Shown here: in pieces, positions 18,004 through 28,001 of the stretch
Numbering within the stretch: position 1 is the stretch's first letter
Layout of the letters: the number at the start of each line of letters is the position of its first letter
Assembly (NCBI RefSeq): GCF_032484785.1
Contig: NZ_JAUETR010000002.1
Location: forward strand, 372,001-436,000
DNA length: 64,000 nucleotides
Direction: 5' to 3'
DNA from: Bradyrhizobium sp. SZCCHNS1050
Lineage (GTDB): Bacteria; Pseudomonadota; Alphaproteobacteria; Rhizobiales; Xanthobacteraceae
Translations under genes and position numbers: made by a program
The notes under the pieces: generated by a model
Told to the model about the DNA's origin: nothing
The model's database searches: none
Seen by the model: the letters and a program-made list of their open reading frames with translations, nothing else

Positions 18004-19209
18004 ATGAGCATCGAAGCAAGGTTACCGCCTACGCAATATGGGCTTCGGCTGAAGCGCATGCTGGGTGGCAAGGCAGGATGGAACGGCATCATCCTCCAGA
18101 TCCTGTTCGTCGCAGTGCTGGTGTGGGTTGGCTACGAGATCGTGGCCAACGCACGCAGCAACCTCGCCACCCAGCGGATCACGTCGGGCTTCGGCTTCCT
18201 CAACAATACGGCCGGCTTCGACGTCAACCAGACCCTGATCAGCTACTCCGGCTCCGACAGCTACAGCCGCGTGCTGATCGTCGGCGTGCTAAACACGCTG
18301 CTGGTCTCCGTCATCGGTATCGTGCTGGCGACCATCCTTGGCTTTCTGGTTGCGCTTGGCCGCTTGTCACCCAACGTATTGCTCTCGCGGGTCTCCGGCG
18401 CCTATGTCGAGCTGATCCGGAACCTGCCGCTCCTGTTCCAGATCCTGTTCTGGTATCTCGCGGTGTTGGCGGCTCTGCCCGGACCGCGGCAGAGCATCTC
18501 TCTTTTCTCGACCTTCTTTCTCAACAACCGCGGCTTCATCGTTCCGCGCCCGATCGAGGAGCCCGGCTTCACGCCGTTCGCGATCGTGCTCGGTGTGGCG
18601 ATCGTGGTCTCGATCGGTCTGCACTATTACGCGCGGCGTGAGCTGTTCCTGCGCGGCCATGTGATCCGGATTTGGCCCTACCTGCTGGGGCTGCTGATCG
18701 GCCTGCCGCTAATTGCAATGCTCGTGTTCGGCGTGCCGATTTCGTTCGAGGTGCCGGCGCTCAAGGGATTCAACTTCGCCGGCGGCTCCCGCATCATTCC
18801 AGAGCTCGTTGCGCTGACCCTGGCGCTCACCATGTACACGGCGTCGTTCATCGCCGAGGTGGTACGGGCGGGAATCCTCTCGGTCCACAAGGGACAGATG
18901 GAAGCGGGGCTCTCGCTTGGACTGAGCCGCGGCACCGTGCTGCGCCTGATCGTCGTGCCACAGGCGCTCCGCGTCATCCTGCCGCCGCTGACGAACCAGT
19001 ATTTGAACCTGACCAAGAATTCCTCGCTCGCGGTCGCTATCGGTTATCCCGATCTCGTGTCGGTGTTCGCGGGCACGACGATGAGCCAGACGGGGCAGGC
19101 CATCGAGATCATCGGAATCACGATGGGCGTCTATCTGGCGCTGTCGCTGATTACGAGCGCGATGATGAGCTTCTATAGCTGGCGGCTTGGGAAGAGACTT
19201 GGCGCATGA
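18004..19209 (+). CDS. aapQ: General L-amino acid ABC transporter permease
   Basis: 401-residue inner-membrane permease. It has the HisM/QM-type arrangement with a long N-terminal section and a helix beginning IILQILFVAVLVWVGYEIV. The EAA loop that docks on the ATPase is EAGLSLGLSRGTVLRLIVVPQALRV. AapQ is longer than ordinary polar amino-acid permeases because of an extra central insertion, seen here as the SLFSTFFLNNRGF region. It overlaps aapM by 4 bases (ATGA), so the two permeases are coupled in translation and form the heterodimeric channel. Confidence 0.94.
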   Translation: MSIEARLPPTQYGLRLKRMLGGKAGWNGIILQILFVAVLVWVGYEIVANARSNLATQRITSGFGFLNNTAGFDVNQTLISYSGSDSYSRVLIVGVLNTLLVSVIGIVLATILGFLVALGRLSPNVLLSRVSGAYVELIRNLPLLFQILFWYLAVLAALPGPRQSISLFSTFFLNNRGFIVPRPIEEPGFTPFAIVLGVAIVVSIGLHYYARRELFLRGHVIRIWPYLLGLLIGLPLIAMLVFGVPISFEVPALKGFNFAGGSRIIPELVALTLALTMYTASFIAEVVRAGILSVHKGQMEAGLSLGLSRGTVLRLIVVPQALRVILPPLTNQYLNLTKNSSLAVAIGYPDLVSVFAGTTMSQTGQAIEIIGITMGVYLALSLITSAMMSFYSWRLGKRLGA

Positions 19210-20726
19210 CCGACATCACGGCCTCAACCTTCATCCGTCAGGACATGGCTGGAGAACGCCCGGCGCCCATCAAGACGACCGGTTTCGTCGGCTTCGTCCG
19301 CACGAGGCTGTTGAACTCGCCGACCAATATCCTGCTCACCCTGGTGAGCGCACTGTTGATCTGGTTCACCGTGATTCCGGCGGTCAAGTTCCTGCTGGTC
19401 GACGCGGTGTGGGTCGGCAAGGACCGCGATGCATGCCTGGCGCAGAACGCCGGCCATCCGGTCGGCGCCTGTTGGCCCTACATTTCGGCGAAGTTCAGCC
19501 AGTTCATGTACGGCTTCTACCCGGAGGCCGACCGCTGGCGCGTCAATCTGACCTATGTGCTGGCGGTGGTGCTGCTCGTGCCGCTGCTGATTCCGCGCCT
19601 GCCGGCCAAAGGCCTTAATGCGGGTCTGTTCTTCTTCGCGCTGCCGATGGTCGCGTTCTTCCTGCTCTATGGCGGTGGGCTGGAGGGCTTCGGCGTGAGC
19701 TGGGCCACAGGCACCCTCCAGCTGTTCGTCGAGAGCATCGATACGGCCGGCAACGCGCTGGTGCGCGCCGGCGATAACGTGCCGGTGGTCGGCATGCTGC
19801 TGTGGCTGCTCGGCAAGCTGGTCGTGCTGATCGGAACGCTCGCATCGCTCGTGATCTGGCCGCTGGTCTGGATCCGCAATGAACTGCAGCAATCTCACCA
19901 GCCCGTGTGGAATGATCTCGCGCTCTCCGCGATCATTGTCACCGCGCTGGTGTTCATCATCGGCGGCGGGAGCAGGGCGCTGCGCAGCGTCATCGCCACG
20001 GCCGCGACCTTCGCCGGCATCGCCATCGTCATTGCGATCATGGGCCTCGATCGCGGCGGCCTTCCCATCGTCGACACAAGGCTGTGGGGCGGCATGCTGG
20101 TGACGCTGGTCGTCTCGGTGATCGGCATCGTCGCGTCGATGCCGATCGGCATTGCGCTTGCACTCGGCCGCCGCTCGACCATTCCACTGATCCGCGTCTT
20201 TTCGATCGCCTTCATCGAGCTGGTGCGCGGCGTGCCGCTGATCACCGTGCTGTTCTTCGCCACCTACATGCTGCCGCTGTTCCTGCCTGGCAATGTCAGG
20301 GTCGACGGCCTGGTACGGGCGCTGATCGGCGTTGCGCTGTTCTCCGGCGCCTACATGGCCGAGGTGATCCGCGGCGGCCTGCAGGCCATTCCGCGCGGCC
20401 AGGCGGAGGCGTCGAGCGCGCTCGGCCTGTCCTGGTGGAAGACGACGAGCTTCATCGTGCTGCCGCAGGCGCTGCGCCACGTCATCCCCGGTATCGTCAA
20501 CAGCTTCATCTCGCTGTTCAAGGATACCTCGCTGGTCTCGATCGTGGCGCTGTTCGACTTGCTCGGCAGCCTCAAGGCTTCGTTGGCCGATCCGGTCTGG
20601 GCGACACCGACCACGGCTTTCACCGGCTTTGCCTTCACAGGAATGATCTACTTCGCCTTCTGTTTCGGCATGTCACGCTACTCCATGCTGGTCGAGCGCC
20701 GCCTCAACGCGCACCGGCGCCATTGA
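19206..20726 (+). CDS. aapM: General L-amino acid ABC transporter permease
   Basis: 506 residues, the second channel subunit. About eight membrane helices; the transport core is in the C-terminal 230 residues with the EAA loop [25 protein letters not shown]. The N-terminal 260 residues hold additional helices and a periplasmic cysteine-containing segment ([19 protein letters not shown]), as in other AapM proteins. The ATG overlaps the aapQ stop; 22 bp separate it from aapP. Confidence 0.94.
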   Translation: MTDITASTFIRQDMAGERPAPIKTTGFVGFVRTRLLNSPTNILLTLVSALLIWFTVIPAVKFLLVDAVWVGKDRDACLAQNAGHPVGACWPYISAKFSQFMYGFYPEADRWRVNLTYVLAVVLLVPLLIPRLPAKGLNAGLFFFALPMVAFFLLYGGGLEGFGVSWATGTLQLFVESIDTAGNALVRAGDNVPVVGMLLWLLGKLVVLIGTLASLVIWPLVWIRNELQQSHQPVWNDLALSAIIVTALVFIIGGGSRALRSVIATAATFAGIAIVIAIMGLDRGGLPIVDTRLWGGMLVTLVVSVIGIVASMPIGIALALGRRSTIPLIRVFSIAFIELVRGVPLITVLFFATYMLPLFLPGNVRVDGLVRALIGVALFSGAYMAEVIRGGLQAIPRGQAEASSALGLSWWKTTSFIVLPQALRHVIPGIVNSFISLFKDTSLVSIVALFDLLGSLKASLADPVWATPTTAFTGFAFTGMIYFAFCFGMSRYSMLVERRLNAHRRH

Positions 20727-20748
20727 CCCAGAGATCGTCGAGAGATCC

Positions 20749-21492
20749 ATGACTGCAAATTCGATCGTCAGCATTTCCGCCCTCAACAAATGGTACGGCG
20801 AATTCCACGTCCTGCGCGACATCAACCTCTCCGTCGGAAAGGGTGAGCGCATCGTGATCTGCGGGCCCTCGGGCTCGGGCAAGTCGACCCTGATCCGCTG
20901 CATCAACGCGCTGGAGGAATTCCAGGAGGGCGAGATCAATGTCGACGGCATCGATCTGGGTCCGAATCTCAAGCGGGTGGACGAAGTCCGCCGTGAGGTC
21001 GGCATGGTGTTCCAGAGCTTCAACCTGTTTCCGCATCTGACCGTGCTGGAGAACTGCACCTTGGCTCCGATCTGGGTGCGCAACATCCCGCAGAAGGAAG
21101 CCGAGGCGACTGCGATGAAGTTCCTGGAGCGGGTCAAGATCCCGCATCAGGCGCAGAAATATCCGGGCCAGATGTCGGGCGGTCAGCAGCAGCGCGTTGC
21201 CATCGCGCGCGCGCTGGCGATGAACCCGAAGGTCATGCTGTTCGACGAGCCGACCTCGGCGCTCGATCCCGAGATGGTCAAGGAGGTGCTCGACACCATG
21301 GTCGATCTCGCCAAGGAGGGCATGACCATGCTGGTCGTGACCCACGAGATGGGTTTTGCACGCGAGGTCGCCAACCGCGTCGTGTTCATGGACGCCGGCC
21401 AGATCATCGAATCGAACACGCCGCAGGAATTCTTCGCCAACCCGCAGCATGCGCGCAGCAAGCTGTTCCTGAGCCAGATTCTGCGGCATTGA
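20749..21492 (+). CDS. aapP: General L-amino acid ABC transporter ATPase
   Basis: 247-residue cytoplasmic ABC subunit with all motifs: Walker [11 protein letters not shown]-loop [13 protein letters not shown], signature [15 protein letters not shown], Walker [15 protein letters not shown] and the switch His in VVTHEMGFA. It powers AapQM. It is the last gene of the operon and convergent with the cysteine synthase gene, separated by a GC-rich hairpin and a short tandem repeat. Confidence 0.95.
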   Translation: MTANSIVSISALNKWYGEFHVLRDINLSVGKGERIVICGPSGSGKSTLIRCINALEEFQEGEINVDGIDLGPNLKRVDEVRREVGMVFQSFNLFPHLTVLENCTLAPIWVRNIPQKEAEATAMKFLERVKIPHQAQKYPGQMSGGQQQRVAIARALAMNPKVMLFDEPTSALDPEMVKEVLDTMVDLAKEGMTMLVVTHEMGFAREVANRVVFMDAGQIIESNTPQEFFANPQHARSKLFLSQILRH

Positions 21493-21520
21493 TGAGGAAG
21501 CGAATCGGGACTTGCGAATA

Positions 21521-21556
21521 GGGCGAGAAATTCTACTCGCTACTCGCTACTCGCCC
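21521..21556. repeat. Hairpin with 3x TACTCGC tandem repeat between convergent genes
   Basis: GGGCGAG (21521-21527) can pair perfectly with CTCGCCC (21550-21556). The loop contains three head-to-tail copies of TACTCGC (21534-21554). It sits between aapP and cysK, which converge here, so it may end transcription from either side, but it lacks a T-run and is not a classical intrinsic terminator. Confidence 0.5.
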
Positions 21557-22591
21557 TCAAACGAAAGGCGGCTTGATCCCGCTGCGCCGCTCCAGCCAGG
21601 CCGGCACCGGCAGGTTCTTCGAACGCATGAACTCCGGATTGTACAGCTTCGACTGATAGCGCGCACCGGAGTCGCACAGGATGGTCACGATGGTGTGGCC
21701 GGGGCCGAGCTTCCTGGCGAGTTGCACCGCGCCAGCGACGTTGACGCCGGTCGAGCCGCCCAGGCACAGGCCTTCATGCTGCACGAGGTCGTAGATGGTG
21801 TTGACGGCGTCCTCGTCGGACACCAGGAACGCGTCGTCGACCTTGGCGGTCTCGATCACGGGCGTCACACGACCGATGCCGATGCCTTCGGTGATGGAAT
21901 CGCCGGGCGTCGATTTGACGACCCCGTTCTTGAACCATTCGTACATCGCGAAGCCGTGCGGGTCGGCACAGGCGGTGACAATGTCCTTGTTCCTGTCCTT
22001 CAAATAGCGGCTCGTGCCGGCGATCGTGCCGCCGGTGCCGACCGCGCAGATGAAGCCGTCGACCTTGCCGTCGGTCTGCTCCCAGATCTCGGGTCCCGTG
22101 GACTCATAATGCGCCTTGGCGTTGTCGAGGTTGTTCCACTGGTCGGCGAACAGCACGCCGTTGGGCTCGGTCTTGCGCAGTTCGTCGGCGAGCCTGCGGC
22201 CGACATGCTGATAGTTGTTGGGATTGCTGAACGGCAACGCCGGCACCTCGACCAGCTCCGCGCCGCACAGCCGCAGCATGTCCTTCTTTTCCTGGCTCTG
22301 CGTCTCCGGAATCACGATCAGTGTGCGATAGCCACGCGCGCTGGCGACCACGGCCAGACCGATGCCGGTGTTGCCGGCAGTGGCCTCCACCACGAGGCCG
22401 CCGGGCTTGAGATCGCCACGCCTCTCGGCCTCCAGGATCATCCACTTGCCGGCGCGGTCCTTGACCGACTGGCCCGGGTTCATGAACTCGGCCTTGCCGA
22501 GAATGGTGCAGCCCGTCGCCTCCGAGGCGCGCTTGAGCTTGATCAGCGGTGTGTTGCCGATCGCCGCGACGACGTCGTTATGAATGGTCAT
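21557..22591 (-). CDS. cysK: Cysteine synthase (O-acetylserine sulfhydrylase) family
   Basis: 344-residue PLP enzyme of the beta-replacement family. The PLP lysine lies in NPGQSVKDRAG; the substrate loop ATAGNTGIG and the phosphate-binding GTGGTIAGTSRYL are both intact. It would make cysteine from O-acetylserine and sulfide. The protein is about 20-30 residues longer than E. coli CysK, with a C-terminal tail ending RRSGIKPPFV, and has AGNTGIG rather than TSGNTG. It belongs to the longer CysK/Cys-beta-synthase-like subgroup, so alternative sulfur or selenium substrates are possible. The gene stands alone between aapP and cfa, preceded by 81 bp. Confidence 0.85.
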   Translation of the reverse strand: MTIHNDVVAAIGNTPLIKLKRASEATGCTILGKAEFMNPGQSVKDRAGKWMILEAERRGDLKPGGLVVEATAGNTGIGLAVVASARGYRTLIVIPETQSQEKKDMLRLCGAELVEVPALPFSNPNNYQHVGRRLADELRKTEPNGVLFADQWNNLDNAKAHYESTGPEIWEQTDGKVDGFICAVGTGGTIAGTSRYLKDRNKDIVTACADPHGFAMYEWFKNGVVKSTPGDSITEGIGIGRVTPVIETAKVDDAFLVSDEDAVNTIYDLVQHEGLCLGGSTGVNVAGAVQLARKLGPGHTIVTILCDSGARYQSKLYNPEFMRSKNLPVPAWLERRSGIKPPFV

Positions 22592-22672
22592 TTTGCAGAT
22601 ACCGTAGGAGTTTCCTCGAGCACACTTAAGAGGACCCTAGCCTGATATCCAGGGGAGCGTAAGCCGGCTGGA

Positions 22673-23920
22673 TCAGCCCCCCGATTTCGCAAAGACGACC
22701 TGGCGAACATCGATATTCCCGGAGAGGAAACCCGCTTCGCAGTAGGACAGATAATATTCCCAGAGCCGCCTGAAGCGCTCGTCGAATCCGGCGGGCGTGA
22801 GGTCCGGCCAAGCCTCTCGGAAGTTATTTCGCCAGATCGCAAGCGTCCTGGCATAATCTTCCCCGAAGATCCGCTCGCGGATGACGGGTATGCCAAAGCG
22901 GTCGCCGAGCGACTTCAGAATCTGCGGTGTCGGCAACATGCCGCCGGGAAAGACGTAGCGCTGGATGAAGTCGACCTCGCGGCGGTAGTGCTGGAACAGG
23001 CTGTCCTGGATGGTGATTGCCTGGACACCGGCCAGTCCGCCCGGCAGCAGGCGGTCTCGCAGTTGCGAGAAATATTTCGGCCAGAACTGTTCGCCGACCG
23101 CCTCGATCATCTCGATCGAGGCGATGCGATCGTAGTGGTCACGCTCGTCCCGGTAATCCTGCAGGCGGATTTCGACCTTCTCGGCGAGCCCGGCCTCCTG
23201 GATGCGGCGCTGCGCGAAGTCGCGCTGCTGTTGACTGATCGTCAACCCAACGACCTTGGCGCCGAACGTCTTGGCGGCATATTCGGCAAAGCCGCCCCAG
23301 CCGCAGCCGATCTCGAGCAGCTTCTGCCCGGGCTTGAGATCGATCGCCTCGGCCAGCCGCTTGTACTTGTTGGTCTGCGCGGCAGTGAGGTCGGTGGTGT
23401 GCTCCTCGAACAAGGCCGAGGAATAGGTCATGCTCGGATCCAGCCATGCCGAGTAGAACGAATTCCCGATGTCGTAATGGGCATAGATGTTGCGCTTCGC
23501 CTGACGCTTGGTGTTGCGGTTGAACCAGTGCCGGACCAGCTGGGCAAACCGGATCAGCGGCTTGTCTTCCAGCATCGACTGCAGCAGGTGCTGGTTGACG
23601 CAGAACAGATAGAGAAACTGCGTCAGGTCCGGCGTATCCCAGTCGCCGTTCAGATAGGCCTCGGCGATGCCGATGTCGCCGCCATTGAGAAGACGCGATG
23701 CGAAGCCGTAATTGGCCAGGATCATTGCGGCGGCCGGCCCGGGCTCAACGCCGCCGAGCCGGATCACCCGTCCGTCCGGCAGGGTGACGTCGAGCGTGCC
23801 TTTTCGCAACCGCGAGCCGAAGCCGAGGGCAAGGCGGGGCAGGCGGGGAAGATCGGCAAGCACCTTGTCGATGGTATCAGGGGTGACTGGGATGACGTCC
23901 GGCATGGCAGGTCCACTCAC
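22673..23920 (-). CDS. cfa: Cyclopropane-fatty-acyl-phospholipid synthase family methyltransferase
   Basis: 415 residues. The SAM-binding site LLEIGCGWGGFAEYAA and the flanking motifs SMTYSSALFEE, IEMIEAVGEQFWPKYF and the C-terminal WRNNFREAWPDL are typical of the Cfa family, which methylates double bonds of membrane fatty acids. A GTG at 23920 preceded by GGAG at good spacing is the likely start; an ATG at 23905 is the alternative. It is the last of a three-gene set with DUF1365 and an FAD oxidoreductase. That trio is conserved in many proteobacteria and is linked to unusual fatty acid (methylated or furan-type) formation and to photo-oxidative stress in some alphaproteobacteria. The product may therefore be something other than a simple cyclopropane. 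Confidence 0.9.
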   Translation of the reverse strand: MSGPAMPDVIPVTPDTIDKVLADLPRLPRLALGFGSRLRKGTLDVTLPDGRVIRLGGVEPGPAAAMILANYGFASRLLNGGDIGIAEAYLNGDWDTPDLTQFLYLFCVNQHLLQSMLEDKPLIRFAQLVRHWFNRNTKRQAKRNIYAHYDIGNSFYSAWLDPSMTYSSALFEEHTTDLTAAQTNKYKRLAEAIDLKPGQKLLEIGCGWGGFAEYAAKTFGAKVVGLTISQQQRDFAQRRIQEAGLAEKVEIRLQDYRDERDHYDRIASIEMIEAVGEQFWPKYFSQLRDRLLPGGLAGVQAITIQDSLFQHYRREVDFIQRYVFPGGMLPTPQILKSLGDRFGIPVIRERIFGEDYARTLAIWRNNFREAWPDLTPAGFDERFRRLWEYYLSYCEAGFLSGNIDVRQVVFAKSGG

Positions 23921-24013
23921 GCAAACGGCTCCAGCCCACGTCCCCGTCGGCTGGCCGGTGCGGCACCTGTGCGGGCAGGGATCACGGACGCAGAGCGAGC
24001 CGGCCGTTTCCGG

Positions 24014-24859
24014 TCAGCGTCGTGACATATAAGCGTGGCTGCCGTTCCCCGCCAAGCCGGTATTGGTTCCAGGGCTTGCACTGATTTCGCCACGCGGGAC
24101 GAGGCGGACGCCTTTGGCCCACAGCCGCAGTGCCTCCCAATGGATCGCGGCGAAGATTTTGACAGTCACCAGCGGGAGTGAGACGAAGGCTGCGAGCAGG
24201 GAGCCAGACGTCAGCCCGCGACGGCGGCCAGAGAAGGTTGCAGCGAGCAGGGGCCCGTCGGGGCCAGTTTCCAGAATCCGCAACTTGACCTTGTCGCCCG
24301 GCGGCACGACCCGGAAATGGTAGCGCATCGCCATGTCGATGAACGGCGAGACGTAGAAGGTCTTGTCCTGCGTCTGGCGCAGCCCTGCCGCGGACAGCTC
24401 ATTGGATCTGACCGGCAGCACATAGGGCTTGATCTCGCCGTAGGTGTTGCGGACCTCGTAGATCATCAGCGCCAGGGTGCTGTCGCTGCGATAGCAGAAA
24501 TAGACCGACAGCGGATTGAACACGTAGCCGAGCAGCCGCGGATAGCACAGCAGCAGCACGCGGCCGCCGCCGAGATCGATCCCCTGATCCGCCGCACAGG
24601 TCTGCGCATAGGCCAGCAGCGACGAGCCGTCGCGCGGACCGTGGTCGGCCTCGTGGAAGCTGTAGAGCGCGCGCCGATTGACCCCGAACAGCGAGGCCTG
24701 CCGGTCCGCCTGGTCGAGCCGGCCGAGATCGATCAGCAGGCTCATCACGCGATACCGGAAGCGATGCGTGGTCGGCCGCATGCGGGCATGCATGACCTCT
24801 CCGACATAGAGCGCGGCCGCTTCCGTTCGGTCATCCTGTCCCGAGTGATCCATGTCCAT
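24014..24859 (-). CDS. DUF1365 family protein
   Basis: 281 residues from the ATG at 24859, which lies 7 bases after the upstream oxidoreductase stop; the frame is open further upstream but that part runs antisense to nothing conserved. DUF1365 motifs visible: ALYVGEVMHARMRPTTHRF, FRYRVMSLLIDL, RVLLLCYPRLLGYVFNPLSVYFCY, YEVRNTYGEIKPYVL, and KTFYVSPF. The biochemical activity is not known to me; it co-occurs almost always with Cfa-type methyltransferases and the FAD protein found here, so a step in modified fatty-acid synthesis is inferred. Confidence 0.88.
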   Translation of the reverse strand: MDMDHSGQDDRTEAAALYVGEVMHARMRPTTHRFRYRVMSLLIDLGRLDQADRQASLFGVNRRALYSFHEADHGPRDGSSLLAYAQTCAADQGIDLGGGRVLLLCYPRLLGYVFNPLSVYFCYRSDSTLALMIYEVRNTYGEIKPYVLPVRSNELSAAGLRQTQDKTFYVSPFIDMAMRYHFRVVPPGDKVKLRILETGPDGPLLAATFSGRRRGLTSGSLLAAFVSLPLVTVKIFAAIHWEALRLWAKGVRLVPRGEISASPGTNTGLAGNGSHAYMSRR

Positions 24860-24866
24860 ATCGCGC

Positions 24867-26180
24867 CTATTCCGCAGCCTCGGCGAGCTCGGCGGGAAAC
24901 CCGCGCCATGGCACGCTCGCGCCGAGCGCCTCCGCCACGGCGAGACCCGAGCGCAGCCCGTCCTCATGGAAGCCGTAGCCGGTCCAGGCCCCGCAGAACC
25001 AAGTATGGCGCTGCCCCTGAATCGCTGCCAGGCGCTTCTGCGCCGCAAAGGCCGCAGCCGTATATTGTGGGTGCTCACAGATGTATTTGCCAAAGGTCAG
25101 CTCCGGGGCCGGAGCGAAGGGTGGGTTGAGGCTGACGAACAGCGGCTTGGCGTCGTCGATGTCCTGCAGGTTGTTCATCCAATAGGTGACGGCGACGTCG
25201 TTCATGGGAACGCCCTCACGCTGCCAGCGCAGGAAATTCCACGAGGCCCAGGCGCGGCGGCGCTTCGGCATCAGCCTGCTGTCACGGTGCAGATAGATCG
25301 TGTTGGGCGAATATTTGATCGCACCGAGGATGCCGCGCTCCCGCTCGTCCGCGTCGGTGAGCATCGACAAGGCCTGGTCGCTGTGTGCGGCAATCACCAC
25401 GTGATCATAGGTGTCCCGACGCCCGCTGCTGTCTTGAACGACGACGCCGTGGGCGGTGCGTTCGATGCTGGTCACGGCGCTGCCGAGCCTGATCTGGTTG
25501 CGGAAGCTCGACGTCAGTTTCTCCACATAGCGCCGGCTGCCGCCCTTGACGGTGCGCCAGACCGGACGGTCATATTGCAGCAACCTGTGGTTGCTGAAGA
25601 ACGCAACGAAGTTCTCGGCCGGAAAGTCCAGCATCTCGGACGCCGGGGCTGACCAGATCGCGGCCCCCATCGGCGCCAGATAGTCGGTGAGCAGTCGCGG
25701 AGCGAAATGGTTGCGCCGGAAATAATCCCCGAGCGTAAGGCCATGCAGGCGGCCGGCCTTGAAGTCGGCTGTACTCTGCTCGTTGAAGGTCAGGATGTCC
25801 CTGAGCATCCAGAGATAGGATGTCGACAGCAGGTTGCTCGGCTGCGCGAACAGCCCCTTGGCGGTGTCGAGCCAGGTGTTTCCGCCACCTTTCCATTCGA
25901 AGCGGCCGGCATCCGCGGTGACGGCAAAGCTCATGCTGCTGTCGACCGTCTCGACCCCCAGATGGTCGAACAAGGCGGTGAGCTCAGGATAGTTCAGCTC
26001 GTTGTAGACGATGAAGCCGATGTCGACCGAGACCGGAGCGCCGTCATAGTCGATCGTCACGGTATGGCTGTGGCCGCCCGGACGGAGATCGCGCTCGTAG
26101 ACGGTGATCGGATAACGTTTCGCCAAGGACCAAGCCGCGGCGTTACCCGCAATACCCGTTCCGACCACCGCAACTCGCAT
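24867..26180 (-). CDS. FAD-dependent amine-oxidase-type oxidoreductase
   Basis: 437 residues. It begins with a Rossmann FAD-binding motif VAVVGTGIAGNAAAWSLA and the ERDLRPGGHSHTV segment, then GFIVYNELNYPEL. A second FAD contact near the C-terminus is TWFCGAWTGYGFHEDGLRSGLAVA. This is the amino-oxidase/phytoene-desaturase-like protein that heads the conserved trio with DUF1365 and Cfa. It probably desaturates or oxidises a lipid substrate rather than an amine. First gene of the operon; DUF1365 starts 7 bp after its stop. Confidence 0.88.
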   Translation of the reverse strand: MRVAVVGTGIAGNAAAWSLAKRYPITVYERDLRPGGHSHTVTIDYDGAPVSVDIGFIVYNELNYPELTALFDHLGVETVDSSMSFAVTADAGRFEWKGGGNTWLDTAKGLFAQPSNLLSTSYLWMLRDILTFNEQSTADFKAGRLHGLTLGDYFRRNHFAPRLLTDYLAPMGAAIWSAPASEMLDFPAENFVAFFSNHRLLQYDRPVWRTVKGGSRRYVEKLTSSFRNQIRLGSAVTSIERTAHGVVVQDSSGRRDTYDHVVIAAHSDQALSMLTDADERERGILGAIKYSPNTIYLHRDSRLMPKRRRAWASWNFLRWQREGVPMNDVAVTYWMNNLQDIDDAKPLFVSLNPPFAPAPELTFGKYICEHPQYTAAAFAAQKRLAAIQGQRHTWFCGAWTGYGFHEDGLRSGLAVAEALGASVPWRGFPAELAEAAE

Positions 26181-26477
26181 GAATGCCCCCTGAAGTTCAC
26201 GTGCAAGTTACGGAGTCCCCGCCAAAGGGTTTCACGGCCGCGCTCGCCGCGTCACACCCCGGCCAAAACGGCATTCGACAGATGAAATCTTGGTAAGGCG
26301 GCAGCCGGAGGCCCGTGGCCCTGCCTGCACGAAACTCCGCTGATTTACGGGAGATTCGTCGATTCGGTGGACTTTATCGGCACCATCGCTGCTGGGGCGA
26401 CGGGGGGCTGCAGGGCTGTCCGCCGCCGTGGGCTGCGGCTAGAATGATTCCCAAGACTACAGGGAAGCATCACGCCA

Positions 26478-28001
26478 GTGTCCATCGTGCCGATCGCCGT
26501 CGACGAGCCTTGCCGCGCGTCCGCTGACCCGCGGATCGTCGCCGGGATGCGGGAGCGCCGTGTGCCGGCTACCCTGCGGCGATTTGTCCACTGGCTGGCG
26601 GCGATCGGATTGGCGGCGAACTCGGCCGGCTGCCTGCTGACCCAGGATATTCCCGATCCGGCCCTCGACTTGCCCCAGCGCTACAAGGCGGCGTCCGGTT
26701 CCGATATGGCGGCGCCGCCGCCGCTGGATTGGTGGCGCGGCTTCGGATCACGCGAGCTGACCCAGCTGATGGAGGAGGCGCAGAGCGTCAACCTCGACAT
26801 TGCCGCTGCTGTGGCAAGGTTCCGGCAGGCCGATGCGCTGGCGCGGCAGGCCGGCGCGGCGCTGCTGCCAAGCCTGTCGAGCACGGGGCAGGAGACCTAT
26901 TCGCGCACGTCCGGGTCGAGCTCCAGCGGGCTCACCAATGGCGGCCGCGAGGTCGTCAATTACCAAGCCTCGCTCTCTGCGAGCTACCAGCTCGACTTCT
27001 TCGGCCAGAATCGCGACGCGCTGCAGGCGGCCGAGGAAACCGCGGTAGCCAACCGCTTCGACCGCGACGTCACGCAGTTGACGACGCTTGCCACCGTCGC
27101 CAATGCCTATTTCCAGGTGCTGGCCGCGCAGGATCGGATTCGGACGGCTGAGCGCAACATCGCCAGCGCCACGCGTGTGCTCGATGCCATCCGCGAGCGG
27201 CAGAAGGCTGGCACCGGCAACGATCTCGACGTCGCGCAGCAGGAGAGCGTGCTCGCCAATCAGAAGGCGGCGGTGCCGCCGCTGCGCCAGACGCTCGATC
27301 AGAACGTCAATGCCCTGGCCGTGCTGGTCGCGCGATCGCCCGAAGGCATTCGGGTCATTGGCGGCTCGCTCGATCAGATCAGGACTCCGCGGGTCACGCC
27401 TGGTCTGCCGTCGGAGATCCTGACGCAGCGTCCGGACATCCGCCGGCAGGAGGCCCAATTGGCATCGGCAACGGCCAATGTCGGCAGCGCGCGGGCGCAG
27501 TTCTTTCCGAGCATCCAGCTCACGGGCAACGGCGGCTACCAGAGCGCGGCACTGGTGTCGCTGTTTCAGCCGCATGCGGCGTTCTTCAGCCTCGCCGGCA
27601 GCCTGACCCAGCCGATCTTCGACGGCGGCCGGATTCTGGGCAACTTCGAGAACGCCAAGGCGCGGCAGGATGAACTGCTGCAGACCTACCGCAAGACCGT
27701 GATCCAGGCCTTCACCGACGTCGACAATGCGCTGTTCTCGATCAAGCAGACCACGATCCGACTGCAATTGCAGCGCCAGGTCGTCGCCGCCTCGCGGCGT
27801 GCGTTCGAATTGTCAGAGCAGCAGTTGCGCGCGGGAACTGCCGACATCGTGACCGTCTTGAATACGCAATTGACGCTGTTCCAGGCCGAGGACGCGCTAT
27901 CGCAGGCGCAACTGGCGCGCCTGCAGGCGTTTGTGAGCCTCTACCAGGCGCTCGGCGGCGGCTGGGAGCCGCGCATGGAGAAGTCGGCCGATGCTCTTTA
28001 A
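26478..28001 (+). CDS. RND efflux outer-membrane factor, NodT/OprM-type lipoprotein
   Basis: 507 residues from a GTG with AGGGAA 11 bases upstream; an ATG at 26547 would give 484 residues starting just before the signal peptide. A hydrophobic stretch ends in NSAGC, a lipobox-like site that would anchor the N-terminus in the outer membrane. Two OEP repeats follow, with DWWRGFGS, ASYQLDFFG, RQKAGTGNDLDVAQQES, EILTQRPDIRRQEAQL and QQLRAGTADIVTVLNTQ, all classic for NodT/OprM channels. It is first in the efflux operon and overlaps the adaptor gene by 11 bases. Confidence 0.92.
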   Translation: MSIVPIAVDEPCRASADPRIVAGMRERRVPATLRRFVHWLAAIGLAANSAGCLLTQDIPDPALDLPQRYKAASGSDMAAPPPLDWWRGFGSRELTQLMEEAQSVNLDIAAAVARFRQADALARQAGAALLPSLSSTGQETYSRTSGSSSSGLTNGGREVVNYQASLSASYQLDFFGQNRDALQAAEETAVANRFDRDVTQLTTLATVANAYFQVLAAQDRIRTAERNIASATRVLDAIRERQKAGTGNDLDVAQQESVLANQKAAVPPLRQTLDQNVNALAVLVARSPEGIRVIGGSLDQIRTPRVTPGLPSEILTQRPDIRRQEAQLASATANVGSARAQFFPSIQLTGNGGYQSAALVSLFQPHAAFFSLAGSLTQPIFDGGRILGNFENAKARQDELLQTYRKTVIQAFTDVDNALFSIKQTTIRLQLQRQVVAASRRAFELSEQQLRAGTADIVTVLNTQLTLFQAEDALSQAQLARLQAFVSLYQALGGGWEPRMEKSADAL

